Shown one piece after another: positions 14,089 to 14,596 of a stretch of 14,596 nucleotides of DNA. The DNA lies in NCBI GenBank assembly GCA_937888765.1, contig CALASU010000179.1, forward strand, positions 1-14,596. Reading direction: 5' to 3'. The stretch is from an uncultured Clostridia bacterium. GTDB taxonomy: Bacteria; Bacillota; Clostridia; Lachnospirales; Anaerotignaceae. The position numbers were made by a program, and so were the translations under genes. The first letter of the stretch is position 1. The number at the start of each line of letters is the position of its first letter. The notes under the pieces are model-generated. The model made no database searches and was not told where the DNA came from. It worked only from the letters and a program-made list of their open reading frames with translations.

Positions 14089-14596
14089 ATGGAAATCGGT
14101 AAGAAGATAAAGCAGCTTCGTATACAGAAGGGACTGACCCTGGAGGAGCTTGCCAGCCGCAGTGAACTGACGAAAGGCTTTCTTTCTCAGCTTGAGCGGG
14201 ATCTGACTTCTCCTTCCATTGCCACGCTGAATGATATCGTAGAGGCACTGGGCAGCTCTTTAGCGGAGTTTTTTAAGGAAGAAAAGGAAGAAAAGCTGGT
14301 ATTCGGCAAAAAGGACTTTTTCGTAGATGAGCGGGAAAGCTATACCGTAAACTGGATCGTACCGAATACGCAGAAAAACGAAATGGAGCCAATTTTATTG
14401 GAACTGCCGCAGGGCGGAGAATCCTTTGTGATGAATCCCCACAGCGGCGAGGAATTCGGCTATGTGTTGGAGGGGACAGTGGTGCTGATGACAGGCGAGA
14501 CCCGCCACATCGTGCATAAGGGGGAAACCTTTTATCTTTCCGGCAAAACCAGACATTTTTTGAAAAATGAAAAGAAAACGACGGCGAAGGTGATTT
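14089..14596 (+). CDS. XRE-family regulator with cupin sensor domain (3' end beyond the window)
   Basis: Partial gene of 169 visible codons. Residues 1-62 form an XRE-type helix-turn-helix (KKIKQLRIQKGLTLEELA, then SELTKGFLSQLE, then SPSIATLNDIVEALG). From about residue 100 a cupin fold starts (HSGEEFGYVLEG at 118-129, GETFYLSGKTRH at 145-156), which should bind a small ligand or metal. Proteins of this architecture (PuuR-like) often sit before polyamine transport (pot) or other solute-uptake operons, but the target here lies outside the window. I chose ATG 14089 because AAGGAG at 14074-14079 is 9 nt away; the in-frame ATG at 14080 directly abuts that site. The gene follows its own promoter and a palindromic operator candidate. 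Confidence 0.85.
   Translation, partial: MEIGKKIKQLRIQKGLTLEELASRSELTKGFLSQLERDLTSPSIATLNDIVEALGSSLAEFFKEEKEEKLVFGKKDFFVDERESYTVNWIVPNTQKNEMEPILLELPQGGESFVMNPHSGEEFGYVLEGTVVLMTGETRHIVHKGETFYLSGKTRHFLKNEKKTTAKVI

Overview
The window looks like a low-to-mid-GC Gram-positive anaerobe of the class Clostridia. The reasons are strong AGGAGG-type ribosome sites, A-rich purine leaders, canonical sigma-A promoters (TTGATG-17-TATAAT, TTGCAA-17-TATAAT), intrinsic terminators, and a large secreted protein with three SLH (S-layer homology) domains. The genus cannot be fixed from sequence alone. Composition changes along the window: the first 5 kb is very AT-rich with little G/C at third codon positions, 5.1-7.8 kb is intermediate, and the genes after 7.9 kb are richer in G+C and more codon-biased. 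The left part therefore looks like an acquired accessory (defence) region next to ordinary chromosome.

Left region (1-4.8 kb). An AT-rich, gene-free edge carries three tandem 11-bp repeats and one copy of a 30-bp sequence that recurs at 4705. Between the two copies lie two minus-strand genes: a 608-residue radical SAM protein with extra cysteines and a possible winged-helix tail, then an AIPR-family (abortive infection phage resistance) protein of 605 residues with a PD-(D/E)xK-like nuclease signature. A strong terminator separates them and each has its own ribosome site. They look like two adjacent transcription units in one defence-type module.

Middle region (4.8-7.85 kb). A good promoter precedes a short transcript with two perfect hairpins. 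The second hairpin is an intrinsic terminator that lies inside a 41-codon ORF. Next comes a phospholipase-D-type nuclease domain followed, in the same frame after one TGA, by the rest of a PLD/helicase/DUF3427 protein. The second part starts at helicase motif III: Walker A and the DEAH box are absent. The locus is a broken or stripped-down nuclease-helicase.

Right region (7.96 kb to the end). A radical SAM/SPASM enzyme with unusual cysteine spacing is followed by a small STAS/SpoIIAA-like protein with its own promoter. An intergenic segment of about 450 bp then holds a promoter, at least five hairpins and a terminator, and is a good candidate for a structured RNA. After it come a 1270-residue SLH surface protein and the start of an XRE-cupin regulator with an operator-like palindrome. 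I saw no tRNA, rRNA, CRISPR array, complete insertion sequence or integrase gene.
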